From positions 188,001 to 252,000 of the forward strand of contig JAJEKV010000066.1 in assembly GCA_021234155.1 (NCBI GenBank): a DNA stretch of 64,000 nt, in the 5' to 3' direction. Of the stretch, positions 22,311 through 33,025 are shown piece after piece (within the stretch, counting starts at the first letter, position 1; the number at the start of each line of letters is the position of its first letter). The DNA comes from Isoetes taiwanensis. Its lineage: Eukaryota > Streptophyta > Lycopodiopsida > Isoetales > Isoetaceae. Below the pieces are notes generated by a model. That model was not told the origin of the DNA and did no database searches. It saw only the letters and a list, made by a program, of their open reading frames with translations. A program made the position numbers and the translations under genes.

Positions 22311-23420
22311 GCATAGTAAACAGATTGGGCCAGATTTGCAGGTACCTGTCTTTTATGTTCACGATGAAGGTGCAAAGACTGACTTAAAAAAAAAATCCTA
22401 AATGTTGTCTATCACGGGATGGCCACAATGGTTGGATATAGAGGTCCCAATGTTATATACGTGGCAAGGATCCTCTCATCGGGAAACTTTCTAACAGACA
22501 ACAACGATAGAGAAATCCAACCTTCAAGGGCATGATGCCTTGCTCCAGCATGTCCAAGAACAATTCTCATTCAATGCTAACACCAAATAACATGTTACCT
22601 TGCTTTCCCTTGATCCCCCTTCTTTTGATTTAGATTTATTTTTTTTCTCGTTAAAGATATGAATCCTTGCATAACGTTGGCAAATGTTCTTTATAATTTT
22701 TTTTTTTCTAATAACAAAGAGGAGTTTTTTTGTTTTTTGTTTTTTTTTGTGTGTGTGAACCCTTGGCAAAGCAAGATTTAAAGTTGGAGTTCAAGCAAGT
22801 CCATGGCCACTGCTGTCCCCTTTTTCGAAAGTAGTTCCCTTTTCGGCTGATGGATTTTAGGGATTTGGCAGTGATGGTGGACGATACAAAATAGAGAACA
22901 AGAATTAGTTGTGGTTATTTATGATGATATTTCATCATATTCACCTATAGTTACATAGAAATTTTGAAGTGGCCGATGCTTTTTTGCATTTTTATTTTTT
23001 TCTCGGACCAAAATAACATCATCTCCTATAAAGAACCACAACGATCCTTGCCATAAAACAGGAGAAACGAAAATACAGAAAAAAGCAAGAAAGTTCCTTG
23101 GGCCATCAGCTATGGCTGTGTAAGTCATTATTTATCTGTGTAAATCACCATAGCTACTTCTGCAAAAGTTGATTTTGGATCACTCTATTTCGCACTGCAT
23201 CGACCCTTGCTCTTTGACCTTTATTGCTTCAGTGGGACCGGTATTGAAATATATGTTTGATGCATATGCTCAAGGGCATCAATTCATAAACTCACGTTAA
23301 AACAGAAGCGTGGGTGTAGAATGAGGAGGCCAAGGCTGCTTTTTAACACCTCAAAGTTCTCCTTACTCAAGCAAAATTCTCACGCCTCCACATTGGGGCA
23401 AAGCGTCCTTCCGGCTACGC
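22311..23420. other. No recognisable gene; T-rich tracts
   Basis: Contains several T-rich runs (22620-22755) and no supported coding frame. It may be the 3' side of the retroelement relic that follows on the minus strand, but no RT motif is readable. Confidence 0.4.
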
Positions 23421-23429
23421 TATTGTCAC

Positions 23430-23800
23430 ATTGTTAGCTCTAATTTGACCACTACCGACTGAGGAATAGAAACACAAGTAAGAAGAGATACACAAATTCG
23501 AGGACCATTAACAATAGAATGGGCAAGATGCATACCCAATCCATTGGCAATAGCAATCATAAAATCAGACACTTGCAATTCTAGTGGAAAATCCTCTAAA
23601 GCAAGCCAACAAGGCATGCGCAATGCACCAGACTTACTTGGTAAAATCCAGGAGAATAGATCTGATATAGAAAATAATGTCCCCAAAGAGGATCAATACC
23701 ATGCTCCACAAGCCTGTCAACTGCAAGTGAAGAGTCAAACATGACCAGGAAGAAATTATTATCTTTATCCAAAACTTTTAGAGACGCATAAAACATCCTG
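23430..23800 (-). pseudogene. DUF4283-type retroelement relic
   Basis: Two overlapping minus-strand frames together read FYASLKVLDKDNNFFLVMFD, then AVDRLVEHGIDPLWGHYFLY, then IYSPGFYQ, then MPCWLALEDFPLELQVSDFM and IAIANGLGMHL. This order (F-x-V-x-F, W near a strand end, P-x-W-x-x-L-x-x-x-P-L-x-L, then I-x-x-x-L-G) fits the DUF4283 domain common in the ORF1-like part of plant LINEs. A frameshift near 23640-23660 breaks it. It cannot be functional as written. Confidence 0.6.
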
Positions 23801-24009
23801 ATGATCTATTAGGAGGCAGGCTAATAAGATGTTAAAGAGAAGACGCATCTGGGGCTGTAGTCTTCTTGCTCGTTGAGTAAAAATTGAGATGAGGAAAAAC
23901 CTTGAAGCCACTCTGTGCAATGGATCTGTGGGCACATTTAAAATCTGAATCATGTTTTCTACAATGCACTGCCGTACAAGAACAAGCACTTTCCACCCAG
24001 ATTTGCCTA

Positions 24010-24052
24010 GTGGCGTGACGTTAAAACTACTATCTATCTATCTATCTATTAC
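24010..24052 (+). repeat. (TATC)n microsatellite after a gacgttaaaac motif
   Basis: Five TATC units follow tggcgtgacgttaaaactac. The preceding motif resembles those before the TTTC tail at 789 and the CCTT tail at 12752, so this is probably another retroposon 3' end of the same group. Confidence 0.5.
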
Positions 24053-24059
24053 TTGATGG

Positions 24060-25837
24060 TGCTATATCTATCAGGCATCTTATGCAATGGATAGAAAAGC
24101 AATATTATTATAAGGCAGGGTTATAAAGATCGCGCCTATGATTTTTGAAGCTATGAACAAAGGCAGAACAAACTATCCTTTCACAATCCTACTAACCTAA
24201 GACAATAAAAAAAAACCGAGAAGCTCAAAAAAATTGCAGTCGCGATTCCATTAAGATAGACTACTATATGAAACTTGATAAAAATGCTTAGAATAATCAC
24301 CATGACGATCTTTTTGAGCATAAACAAGGGCATACAGACTCTAAACTAACTTCTATATAAGCTGAAGCGAAGGAAAAGAAAAAGCACCCTTTTACGTGTT
24401 TTCTGAAGGCGCCATCGAAATTCACAGAGGCAAAAGGCAGGCGCTCATGAAATTTTTTAGTCGTTGCTCGAAATCATGATTACTTTATAGAGAATGGCGT
24501 CCTTAATAGTGTCAATAGTGGCGGGCAATAAAATATGACCGTGTCAGAAGAAATATGTGGCAATTAATACGTCCATCACATTTGTTATGGCAGGAATACG
24601 ACCTGCAAATCATACACATAATTAATACGATCAATGTAATAAATGCTGCCACGGTAGTAAATATGCAAGTAGATTTAGATACGATGAGCGGTAAATTTTT
24701 GGCCACTTCCAAGTCCCGAAAAAAGAAGTTGGCCATTTCCGGTAAGAATACACAGTATGCCCAAAAACAAAATTTGGCATCACGAACGAAATTCAAATAT
24801 TTGCCATCATCACTAATTCAAAATGGTAATCCACTACAACCTGTGCAGTACACGCAATCATTGTGTACCGAGACATTGACATACTTTCAAATTTGCTTCA
24901 TGTGAAATTTGAACATATCATCTGAAGGCCCATTCTTGTTTTGTTATTTCCACCTGGTAGTTGTAGAGATTATTCAAGCAGGCGCTCATCAGATTGTTCC
25001 CAGGCAATTCTCAGATTATCTCAGGCACTTCTCGCTTGATCTCCATGTGTTCTACAAGTTTCAAAAGGCGCAATTCAACTGTCACGATAAGCCCACTACA
25101 GCTTCTAAAATTGGCATCTACAGACAGTCCAAGGGCACTATTCCATTCAAGAAGCCATCATCCTCGTAAGATGCTTCATGTTTTATACTTAAATTTCTTG
25201 AGAAAGCTTCCAATGCCTGATTAATTCTTGTGTGAACTTTGCTAGAGGTGATGTTGACCTCATAGCCTAATGCTTAGGCTCACAGATTATCTTTGAGTTG
25301 TTTCCAGATGCCTCTTGGCATCAATTTTTGTTGGTATTATACCTAATCGTCTAATTGGACATAATAAGGAAGACAGATCACCTTAAGCATTAATTCATAA
25401 ACCCCAATTGTAGATAGAATCTGTCCACGAAGATCGCATTGGCGATTTTCATAAGTTGGAACAAATTGCAACTGCAGTCTTCCAGACCATTAAAAATTTA
25501 AATGTGCAACTCAAGTTTTTTGTAATTTTAGCCTAGCTTGAAAATGAAGAAATAACTCGGAGAAGTATTTTTATTCTCTTACTGCTTGAAAATGTCTTTA
25601 GAGCTTCCTCTTCTAGTCAATATTGTGGAGGGTAAGGTCTTCACCTTTCACGAGACATCACAATGCTCCACCAACAGATGTGACCTCTGTTATATCTAGT
25701 GAGACCATTGTGAATGGTACAGCTAGAATCCATTTTGTGGAGCCCAAAATAGAGATTGTAGAGCAAGCATTTGATGCATTCATATTTTGGCATGCAACTG
25801 ATATTGTGACTAAAGTAGCATCGGGTGACCCGTCAAT
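24060..25837. other. No recognisable gene
   Basis: Mixed-composition sequence with short open frames on both strands and no protein motif I can name. It may hold eroded retroelement. It ends at the left boundary of the large direct duplication. Confidence 0.4.
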
Positions 25838-27160
25838 TGGCTCGTCTAAAAAACAAATCAAGAAAATAATTCGCAGGTCCGGGTAATAGAGGACGTCCTT
25901 CTCCATTTAAAGCAGCATCTAAGAACGTCACTAGAGACGATTTCATAGAGCGCACTTACAAGTTAATGCATGAATGATGTGACAGACCTTATGACATGGG
26001 TACAATTATATTCATAAATCCAACTTATTATATTTCTAATTTGCCTTTAGGGATGAGTTTGTTGCTGCCATAGTGATGAAGGTGCTTGAAATGCCAGCAA
26101 ATCCATCAATGAGGTGCCTAGCTTGCATCCACATGCCTCAACTGCATGACAATGCATTGGAAAATTCATTTGGTGGTTGTGGACGAGAACCTGTTATCCA
26201 AGATTCTGCAAAAGGCTGTTGATGATAGGCTACAAAAAAATATCTCGTTGAAATAGAAGTTGTTAGATTCAAGAGACCATATAATATGGTTAAAACACAA
26301 GTAAGGTAAGTGAATATACCTTTCAAATGTGCTAAGAAGACAATAGAGCAAGTAGTAAAGGAGTTCAGAATATCCTCATGTTGTGGAAAACATTATTATT
26401 TTATGTTTTATGCTAAGGACCTACCATTGGAACATGAAATTACCAAATAGAATGTCCTTTCTCTATAACATGTTTGACTTTTCTGTTGTCGATGGTTAGA
26501 TTGGCACCAAGATGATTAAGAGGAGGTCTACAAGCAAGCATGACAGATGGCTTATGACATGTTCTGCCAACTTTGTATATATGGAAAAAGAATGTCATAG
26601 AAGGCCACATGGTAGCTGCGCATGGAAAGACAGGTTCTCTGAAGTCGAGGTCTCATACTTTGGTAGCATATAGCAGCTTCACACTGTATGTTGTCGAGAA
26701 TGTTGAGACTATGCCACATCAATCAAAGAAGACCACTAAAGAGACAAGAGAATATATTGAAACTGCCCTCTATCTTGACCAAGAGGATATACGCCAAGAA
26801 GTTGGCATTGCTGTAGAAGAGCTAACTGATAAGCATGTGTCCAACTCTTCTTTCTTGTATATTTGAAGGAAGATCATTCCGAGGTTGCTATAGCCAATTG
26901 CAAAGCTTTTTCTAAATGCAATACATGCATAGTTATCAAAGAGAAATCGGTTAAAACTAGGGACCCATTTAAAAGAAGAGAGTTACAAGTGGAAAGAAAG
27001 GCTCGTATATATGACTGAAAAACTATCTTGCATAAGTCTTATTGGTCGTGGCGAGCATTGTCACACCATGCACCAGAACAAGCTCTTACAATCATTCATG
27101 ATAAATGGATCAAAATAAGACTATGGTGCCTAGGCTTGAAAAATTAGCCAAGCCAATATG
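25838..27160 (+). other. Coding-like fragments of unknown identity
   Basis: Short frames look protein-like but change frame often. One begins after ttgcctttag at 26051 and reads DEFVAAIVMKVLEMPANPSM, then RCLACIHMPQLHDNALENSF. Others read VVVDENLLSKILQKAVDDRL (26176 on) and MPHQSKKTTKETREYIETAL (26712 on). The same pieces are present, with more indels, at 47490-48350. They could be exons of an unrecognised gene or a decayed transposon gene. I cannot assign a family. Confidence 0.35.
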
Positions 27161-27579
27161 GAGAGGAGAACACCTAAAGGTCAGCGTTACTAGGGCTTTG
27201 ATGCATGGTCATGGATTAGGAGCATAGGCCATTTCTCGATTGAGGTTTAACCAAGTGACTCTAACTTTCACGTCGGGTCTCTCAATCACGTAATGAAGGC
27301 AATTGAAGATTCAACTGAAGATAACTGGTGTTATCTATGATCCTGCTAGACCGACATGCACATGGAGTTCTTCACTCCTAGAATCTGAGGCTTTGAAGAC
27401 AAAAGTGACCAACAACCATGGAAAAAATTAGTGGCTAAACTTAGCTAAATGGCAAAATTTTGGCCTTGTTTGAAAACAAATCGGCTAAACTATGGCCCTT
27501 TTTGAGCTAAAAAAAATAAAATTTGAGCTATTTCACGCCCAACCTCCGTTTCGTCTGACTTTAGCTAATGGCAAGAAAA

Positions 27580-28110
27580 TGTAACTGGCAAAATTTGGAA
27601 AGTTTAGCCAAAACTTAGAAGCTTTTACGTCAAATTTTAGTGTATTTTAGCCAAATTATCATATGGCCTTTATATTTGTAAATGTAAATTGTAAAATTGT
27701 AAATTGTAAAATTGTAAATGTATTATTCTCTCGCCGGGTTAGACCCTCAGGTCCATAGGCGGCCATGTTACATACAAAGCTATATAAAAATATAGATACA
27801 TCAAACAAGGCCATTGGCCTCGAAGTTATCTACCAACTCATTCAGCTCCAATAACTCCTTGCGCAGTTTCCACCAATCATCTAGATACCGTGCAAGAACT
27901 ACATCATCTAAGTTTATTATGGTCAGTTAATATTTAGGTCTTGAATTAGTGCAAAATAGTCAAAAGATAGAAGATTTTATTTTTAAATAAAAGTTTAGCC
28001 AAATGTAAGAACGTACAGGTGGCAAAATTTAGAAAGTTTAGCTAAATATTAGAAGCTTTCACCCCAACTTTTGGCATACTTTAGCAAAGTCTATTTCACC
28101 ACTTTGAATA
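27580..28110. repeat. Retroposon-like block flanked by imperfect direct repeats
   Basis: The phrase ggcaaaatttrgaaagttta, followed by gcyaaa-ttagaagcttt, occurs at about 27590 and again at about 28020. Between them lies a GC-richer block read on the minus strand as cctatggacctgagggtcta, ggcgagagaataata, then short tttacaa-type repeats (27660-27725). This resembles the 3' ends at 760 and 12712. In copy 2 (about 49040-49400) part of this block is missing. Confidence 0.45.
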
Positions 28111-30118
28111 TAAAAGTTCCTTAATTTTTTCCCTGCCAACAACTCAGGCAAACCATATCACATGCCTTCAAGGGAAGTCTTACAAACAAACTGAGGAGGT
28201 TTTACATATAGCTTACTAATTGCTCCAGCTAGAATAAGAATAAGAATAAGCATGTGTTCTCATACTTTTCTTACCTTGTATGGCAAGTTGTGTTCGTTGA
28301 AAGTGTTTCTGACGGACGTTCAACCTCAATGGCTTAGGACCTCCAGGTTGCTTAAGGCAATGATTTGGAAAACTTGAGTTTGAAATGATTTCCCAAAGCA
28401 AGAGAAAAGGCAGTCTCAGAAAAACTTATGTCATAGACTCATAAACTTGAATTTCAATGCAATTCCAATTCAAAAAGTTGCTCTGACATGTAAAGAGTCT
28501 ATATTCAAAAGTTTCATGTGAAAAAGTTTGCAAAACTCTCTTATATTTGCAATCCTGACCAAGCCAGAATTTGGACTATATCCCTTACAACAAGTTTGTT
28601 TTTGCAAATAGAGCAAATGATAAATTTTTTTACTTCTGACACCTATTTCCATCACTGACAGCCCAAAGTCAATTTTTGGTTGGTAGACCATCCGAATGCA
28701 AGAATGACATGAAATTCAAAGACTTTTGTGTTTTCTTAGATACTTTTTGAATGTTTTTTGAAAAATAGGATGTTAACACTAGAGTTGTCCCTTGATGGAC
28801 CCAAATGGGTTCATTCGTACACTTGTTTTGAAATTCTATTATAGCTCCGAGATAAAGAATTTGTTTACATATCACAATATGTTGTCCTCCATGAGTGTAC
28901 ATGTAAGGAAAATTTAATGAAAAATATAGAAAGCTTCTATTACCAAACATAATGTGGAGCCGAATGCAAAGGGGTCAAGTTTATTCTCAAAGTCTTTAAC
29001 ATTTCACACATTATTTTGCAAATATGATTTTTCCTAAGAATTCTAATTCTTCCATCTTGTAAATCATGATATGAGAAATCTATCACAAGAAGAATTAGAA
29101 AAATCTATGGTAGAATTTTCGAGAAATAATTCCTTAAAATTTGAAGTTTAGAAGTTCTTTATGGACCCATTTAGGTTCCCTGAGGGTCAAAATTTTGAAA
29201 ATTCATAATACTACTTTATTTTTACATTCATATCAAATTTCCCTAGAACCTTTATTTTAGGGTATGTTCTATAGTTTTTTTTTCACATTCATAATATCAA
29301 ATTCCTCGGGGGTTTGAGGGAACCGCTTCTTATGCTACAAACTTTCTACCGCAATCAGGGTTGGAAATTGAAGGGCTGCCCTTAGCTTTCTTTTGAAGGT
29401 CACTAAAAAAACTAGACTTTCAAATTGCATGGCATAATTTAAATTAGACTTTTATTTGCATTGTTAGTCCAAAAATAACAATGCATGGGTTTAATATTTT
29501 TTTCCCTTAAATACAATACTTAAAAGTAACAAAGCATATACAATATTTATAATATATAAAGATCCAATTCTTTTTTACTCTATGAGGCCAATTAATACGG
29601 AGGGAATTTTAGAAATATTAATTGTCATATCGTTCTATTAAATGAAGATTCTATTCTATAATATATTATTCTTTAGTTTTTTCTCTAATTTTTTTATTCT
29701 CCATATATGCTACATTGGTGATATGTATGGGATTGCCATATTTAAAAGATTAAATTAATATAATATAGGGGTAGAAGTGCATGGCTAAGCAAAAAATAGA
29801 CTTTTTGTCGCATGCCTACTTTTTTTCTTGCAAGGCTATGCAAAATGTAGACTTGTTTTTGAATGTCTATTTTTTTTTGGACTTTATTTTGCATGATAAT
29901 GTGTTCCCTATGAAAAACAGTTTTTTTGTTACATATGTTTTTGGAAGGTTAATGAAGGTATTCGTATTAAAATACGTACTTTGGTGATGGTGGCACCTGG
30001 GTTGTGGCTCAAAACCTACGTGGATTTGTGGCTGAGAAAGGGCAATGGTTTCTTCTATGTTCTGGATTGGAGCGCGCGTGGAGGCAAATGCAGGTGGATG
30101 CTAAATCGGCTGCATGAG
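28111..30118. other. No recognisable gene; AT-rich
   Basis: Strongly AT-rich sequence with no supported coding frame. A phrase tggacccawwtrggttc occurs at 28796 and 29163. Sequence continues into copy 2 at about 49550-51350. Confidence 0.45.
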
Positions 30119-30242
30119 TTGTCGATCCGCTTCTTATGCCTAATTTGGCTTGTGTAGGTGTCAATCCGCTTCTTATACCTAAGTCGGCTTCTGTAGGTGT
30201 GTCGATCCGCCTCTTATGCCTAATTCGGCTTCTGTATGGCCG
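30119..30242. repeat. Tandem repeat, unit about 42 bp, three copies
   Basis: Units of the form gtcgatccgcttcttatgcc followed by taattyggcttctgtaggt repeat three times with substitutions. The minus strand is open across the array only because of the repeat. Confidence 0.8.
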
Positions 30243-30419
30243 AAAGAAAAAGAGGTGAGCAAGCAAGCAAGATCCGCCAGGCAGATTTTCTAGCATGTAT
30301 TAATTTGGTTGTTGCAGTTGTTGGGGTTGGCATCCGACGGATTTAGCTTCCACGTATTTTCCTTTTGCTTGTTGTGTACTTTAGCTCTTGCCCGTAAAAT
30401 CTATGGTCGATTTTCCTCG

Positions 30420-30716
30420 AACAACGAGTTGTACATCACACCATTACCAAAAGCACTTTCATTCCTCGATGGAAAGACATTGGGCATAGGGTGCTTTATC
30501 CGCTCACGAAAAAGGCATCCGCACCGGCCAAAAATCCGGCGGCGGCGACCAAGCTTTACCCTCTCCGCACAAACCCCGATTCATTGTTTTCCTTTGCCGA
30601 TGATATTCCTTCCCAAGATCCGAAGTTCAATGATGATTCCTCTCTTCGAAGCTTCATCATAACCAGTTTTCTTCCTAGTTTCAAGAAGGCGGTTGTTGAA
30701 ATGTCATCGTTTTGAT
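30420..30716 (+). other. Open frame of unknown identity
   Basis: A frame ending at 30716 includes YPLTKKASAPAKNPAAATKL and SLFSFADDIPSQDPKFNDDS. It is more GC-rich than its neighbours, which is the only hint that it is coding. Copy 2 (about 51660-51900) does not keep the frame. No domain is recognised; it may be part of a mobile element. Confidence 0.3.
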
Positions 30717-31191
30717 TCGCTCCTATCAGTTGTTCGCATAATTCTGATGTTCATAATAAACATTAACATTTTGATTCTTCATGGCATTGGCATTGTTCAG
30801 GCGGAGTTTGCCCAGGAAATATTAAGCTCCCGTTTGTGCAAAGCAAGTTGAGAAGCCTTGAGCTTTGCATTTATCTGGGGTTCGATTCCCCAGGCTTTTG
30901 TCATTCTGTGGTGTTCATTGTGTTGCCATACAATAACTGATCATGTTGTTTTCATATTGTACTGTATTGTAGCAAAAATACTATTTTATGCAATGGTCTG
31001 TGCCTTAATAATGTCCCCTTAAAACTCGGGTCAACAGGGGCCAGTTTGACCTGCAAAAGACCCGCTTTAAACGCCGTGGATTTATGAATAGAGAATATGC
31101 TCCCACATGTGCTCGAATCCAATGACCAAAAAGCCATAATACAAGGTTTAGCCATAATACAATTTAGACTTTATTTTGGACGACATTGCCA

Positions 31192-32169
31192 TCACTTGCA
31201 CCAGCTGTCAAAAGCATCAGCTGGCGTGTCTGGACTTTCAATGCCCTCCTCCTCTTCTTGAGTTAAATCAACATCATTCCCTTATAATTATGAAACAACC
31301 ACGTTATTACTTCAAAGAAATTAAGAAAAATCACTTTAAGTATAAAACAACATGTTGGAGGAATTGAAGAAGAGAAGAAAGCAGGAATAGAGAACTCGAA
31401 AACCAAACCTCCAGGATTAACAACTGTTTTTTTGCCATACCATCGATCCATTGCATCATAGACATCGGAGAAGAAGTTCACGGGCAAATTGGAGTCCTTA
31501 CGCTCTGCACTTGACATTTGCCAATAGCTACTACGCCCACTAGAAATCTCTCTTTGATAATCATTTATTTTCTTAAAGTCTTGTGCCAAGCCTTCCCATT
31601 TCGTCATGCAAGCTTTGCAGTTCTACGAACACCATTCTTCCAACAAAAATCCTCGATCTCTTGCCATCTAGCATCTTTTTTATTATGCTTCTCCATATTC
31701 CCACCAAACAAACGCTTCTCATCATCATCCTTCTTTGCTGCTTGAAGAATCATTAAGTCATTTGCATCCCAATGCGTACTAACATATTGTCTTAGGTTTG
31801 GGTTTTGATTCCTAGCAACAGTGGCATCAGGAGGCATTGTGGTCCTTGCATTAGTAGAATTGTGGCCAATAGGAGGAGCAAGAATAGATTGGTCAAGTGG
31901 AATGGAATTCGAATGGCCAAAAGCTTCCTGTTCTTGAGTTTCTAAGACATAATCCTCTTCAGATTCATGCAACAAGGTAGTGAACGATCTCTGTATACAA
32001 AATATCAAAATGTGGATTGAAAACATATAAAATTGAGAAGTTGTTTAAACAAATTCAGAAATCTAACCTGATTGAATTGCTCCTGTTGTGACGAGAATTG
32101 TCTTGAGAATTGTCTGATGCTAGGCATTTGGGCAGCATCGTATGCCAAATGTCTTGTATTTCCTCTCAT
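31192..32169 (-). CDS. Trihelix (Myb/SANT-like) DNA-binding protein, 3 exons, one frameshift
   Basis: Proteins of this type bind DNA as plant transcription factors; some are domesticated transposon proteins. Exons: 32169-32068, 31990-31409, 31280-31192. Exon 1 starts MRGNTRHLAYDAAQMPSIRQ; an in-frame ATG at 32241 is an alternative. Exon 2 carries the trihelix: THWDANDLMILQAAKKDDDE, then DARWQEIEDFCWKNGV, then TKWEGLAQDFKKINDYQ and SGRSSYWQMSSAERK. The three Trp-centred helices are visible. Exon 3 is acidic (DVDLTQEEEEGIESPDTPAD) and ends in a stop at 31192. Exon 2 is one base short near 31610-31613, between the second and third helices; otherwise phases match. The same base is missing in copy 2 (about 52632), so it may be a real mutation shared by both copies. 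It is on the strand opposite to DNAI7. Confidence 0.72.
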
Positions 32170-32559
32170 TGTGGCTCCAAGAAAATTGATGTTCCTGCCT
32201 TGAAAGATGACGAAATGGAGCTTCCATTTTATTGGCGCCAAATTTCTGTTACTGGGAGGAGTGCGTCAGTGGTCAGTGGGTGATCCCACCGGCTGGATCC
32301 CCACTACAAGACAAACGGAGTTCCGAACTGGGCCATGTCAGCAGAAAAAGATATTTGGGAGTTCCGAACTGGGCCATGTCAGCAGAAAAAGATATTTGGG
32401 TTGTCAGCAGAAATAAGGGAAGGTCGGTTTTTGGGCTAATGGGGATACAAATGGGGATACACCCTAAAAGGGGTCTTGCGAGCACTGCAGCCTTCAATTT
32501 CCAACCCTACAAAGTGGCCCGTTATTTCGAAGGCTAACCTATCCACGTGTAAACAAATC

Positions 32560-33025
32560 TGAGTTGGTTATGGCATAAGCCATTTCATCATGATCTACAG
32601 TACCAGACGGTCTTCAAGTCTCGATGGCCGTTCTGCACCGTCGCCTAGGTTAGAGCAGAAGATTCTCCACAAAGGTATGGATCGACGCCTTATGATGCTC
32701 GCCAATGCTAAATCAGGGTTTTTTTAGCTCCTATTCATCGTAGCTCTATTTCAGCCTTAATTAAGATCATATTCAAGATCATAGTTCTCGGCATCGCAGG
32801 ATGGATGTGGCTTAAGCCATTCGATCATGATCTAGAATAGACTGTTTTTAGAATACAATGGCCGTTCTGGACCGTCGCCTAGGTTAGATCAGAAGATGCT
32901 CCACAAAGGTATGGATCGTCGCCCCATGGTTAGGTCAGAAGCTGCTCCACAAAGGTAAATCAGGGTTTTTCTAGCTCCTATTTATCGTAGCTTTACCCAG
33001 GCTTAATTAAGATCATATTCAAGAT
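32560..33025. repeat. Imperfect tandem duplication, about 240-bp unit
   Basis: The block running from aagccatttcatcatgatct (about 32578) through ccgtcgcctaggttagagca and tccacaaaggtatggatcg to ttaattaagatcatattcaa (about 32785) is repeated at about 32813-33030. The second unit holds an extra internal copy of the gctccacaaagg phrase. It lies upstream of the trihelix gene. Confidence 0.8.

Noticed and set aside
30875-30905. Strong B-box-like sequence (ggggttcgattccccagg)
   Set aside because: No matching A box or acceptor stem upstream; not called a tRNA gene.
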